Shown here: positions 62,450-64,000 of the stretch, one piece after another
Layout of the letters: each line of letters starts with the position of its first letter
Numbering within the stretch: position 1 is the first letter of the stretch
Assembly: GCA_947044365.1 (NCBI GenBank)
Contig: OX345638.1
Span: 211,001-275,000, forward strand
Length of the DNA: 64,000 bases
Reading direction: 5' to 3'
Source of the DNA: Petrosia ficiformis
Lineage: Eukaryota > Porifera > Demospongiae > Haplosclerida > Petrosiidae
Notes under the pieces: model-generated
Databases searched by the model: none
Seen by the model: only the letters and a program-made list of their open reading frames with translations
Told to the model about the DNA's origin: nothing
Made by a program: the position numbers and the translations under genes

Positions 62450-62960
62450 AAACGAATGGGAAAGATAAGTATATGGAAATACAATGTAGTACAGGTAAAA
62501 AGATTGTGGACAATGAAGGTCGATGACCTTTAATTGGGAGTATAGTGCTAATTGTCCTACAAATGAATCCATCTCTTCATTATTGAGTTAATCTATGACA
62601 TTAAACTATATACATTTTAGTACATTTAAGTTATAGTATAATCATGTATTAACCTTATGACACTATACATTATATTACATATAAAGTCATCCATCACATG
62701 CATCCTTATTTTGAAGTCATCATGAATGTGTGAACATACTTGTAACAGAAATTATGTATAACAAAATTATTAAAATTAGTACATATAAGTTATTAAGTTA
62801 TAGTATAATCATGTATTAACCTTATGTTACTATACACTATATTACATATAAAGTCATCCATCACATGCATCCTTATTTTGAAGTCATCATGAATGTGTGC
62901 ATGAACATACTTAATGAAGTGTAACAGAAATTATGTATAACAAAATTATTAAAATATTTT
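62450..62960. repeat. Inverted, duplicated copies of the dispersed TAATACATGATTAT element
   Basis: Opposite-strand relative of 44565-45310. The segment at about 62610-62775 is repeated in tandem at about 62785-62960, with the shared motif catgcatccttattttgaag. It lies between two profilin-like genes. Confidence 0.75.
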
Positions 62961-63115
62961 ATGATTAGAGGTTATTATTAAAGAATGGTGTATTATTATT
63001 ATTATCATTATAACTGTTATTCTAGCAGTTAAATAAACTTTCAATTTAGTCGTCATCGTTATATTTGGGAAGAGGAAGAATAATCTGGACTACTTTCAAG
63101 AGTTGTAAAGACAAG

Positions 63116-63904
63116 ATGAGTTGGAATGCCTATATTGATAACCTGATAGCTCAGAGTAAAGATGCAAGTGGTAGAAACAACATAGATAAAGCTTGTATTA
63201 TAGACATCGATGGAAGTAGACCATGGACTGAAAGCACTTATCCTAATGCTTACAAGGTAATTATCATTATGTAATTCTTGGTAGCATTTCTTGATCAATA
63301 ATATAATCTTCTGCAGTCTATAACAAATTCGGATGCTATACTCTAAAATACATTCTAGTAAAGAAGTTTATATTGAATCATTAGCTGGCAAATTGATTGT
63401 ACCCAAACCATATTCTATTCACAATAAATGTCTATATATACAGCTGTTTTTACATGTCTATGTGTATGTAGCTGTGTTTAAATTTCAGTTCTACATACAT
63501 AGCTTGTTGTCAGTAGCTCTTCCATCAAGACAATCATCATATAGCTGTCTTATTCTGTACTGTAAAATCTAATATTATTATTATATTTTAATAATTTATA
63601 AAGTGCATTAATATTGTTATCATAGATTACTCAAAATGAGATTTCAAGAATTGCCAACTGTTTCAGGAGTAAAGATTTTTCAGCATTTATGGCATCAGGA
63701 ATTCATGTTGAAGGAATGAAATATCAATTCCTTCGTGTTGATGGCAATGCTGTATATGGGAAGAAGAAAGACTATGGATCTGTTACTCTACAGGCCACAC
63801 AAAAGGCTGTTATAATAGTTCATTGCCCAGAGGGAGGCCAGCAAGGGAATGCTAATAAAGCTACCAATGCAGTTGGTGAATATATGGAGAGTGTGGGATA
63901 CTAA
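63116..63904 (+). CDS. Profilin-like protein, divergent copy 4
   Basis: Two exons, 63116-63256 and 63626-63904; 139 aa. MSWNAYIDNLIAQSKDASG keeps the profilin N-terminal helix, and DGSRPWTES restores a Trp in the first strand that copies 2 and 3 lack. Exon 2 (ASGIHVEGMKYQFLR, GKKKDYGSVTL, HCPEGGQQGN) ends AVGEYMESVGY. It is the most diverged of copies 2-4, with the same intron position. An upstream in-frame ATG exists at 63065 but the profilin-type start at 63116 fits better. Confidence 0.87.
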
Positions 63905-64000
63905 AAATTTATTTCATGAAGAACTGTACTTAAATATTCGGTATACAGTGTAGTTATTTATTAAATCACTAGATCATTTATGTTAATATAATCATGTACG

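Overview
This is a eukaryotic nuclear window, AT-rich and unusually gene-dense. It has many short introns (often 50-250 bp), gaps between genes of tens to a few hundred bases, and very heavy microsatellite and minisatellite content. The gene set is animal: WDR44, PHF14, ZC3H13, a MO25/CAB39 scaffold, a haem-domain guanylate cyclase and LAMP-type lysosomal membrane proteins. Compact genes, small introns and genes rich in tetranucleotide repeats suggest an early-branching animal with a small genome, most likely a demosponge. That placement is inference. All coding models below were built by hand from splice sites, reading phase and remembered family motifs; no alignment or search was run.

Layout. 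11-3803 (+): ATG4 autophagy protease. 4725-14125 (-): four tandem LAMP-like genes with the same six-exon structure, one with its signal-peptide exon triplicated. 14479-21688 (-): WDR44. 22070-28827 (+): an atypical soluble guanylate cyclase with a His105-equivalent haem ligand, a complete cyclase site and a C-terminal CaaX box. 29009-31848 (+): RFC4. 32109-37411 (-): PHF14, whose start codon lies 40 bp from that of the divergent FUN14-domain gene at 37452-38704 (+). 39652-40111 (+): a conventional profilin behind a CACCC-rich minisatellite. 41211-44018 (-): CAB39/MO25, divergent from WDR73 at 44280-48061 (+). 48485-49726 (+): a divergent profilin-like gene. 50602-53289 (-): GTF2F2. 53347-58505 (-): a short ZC3H13-like m6A-writer adaptor ending 57 bp before GTF2F2 begins. 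58747-62037 and 63116-63904 (+): two more profilin-like genes.

Functional themes. Three neighbouring loci touch autophagy or lysosomes (ATG4, the LAMP array, the FUN14 gene), and four profilin-family genes concern actin. The rest is housekeeping. I see no sign that the window is one co-operating system; gene order looks like a compact animal genome.

Repeats. Between and inside the genes are at least three short elements with terminal inverted repeats (7864-8296, 24672-25057, 45857-46279), a foldback element, tRNA-derived SINEs, two dispersed repeat families, and many minisatellites. Three separate minisatellites share one 18-bp palindrome.
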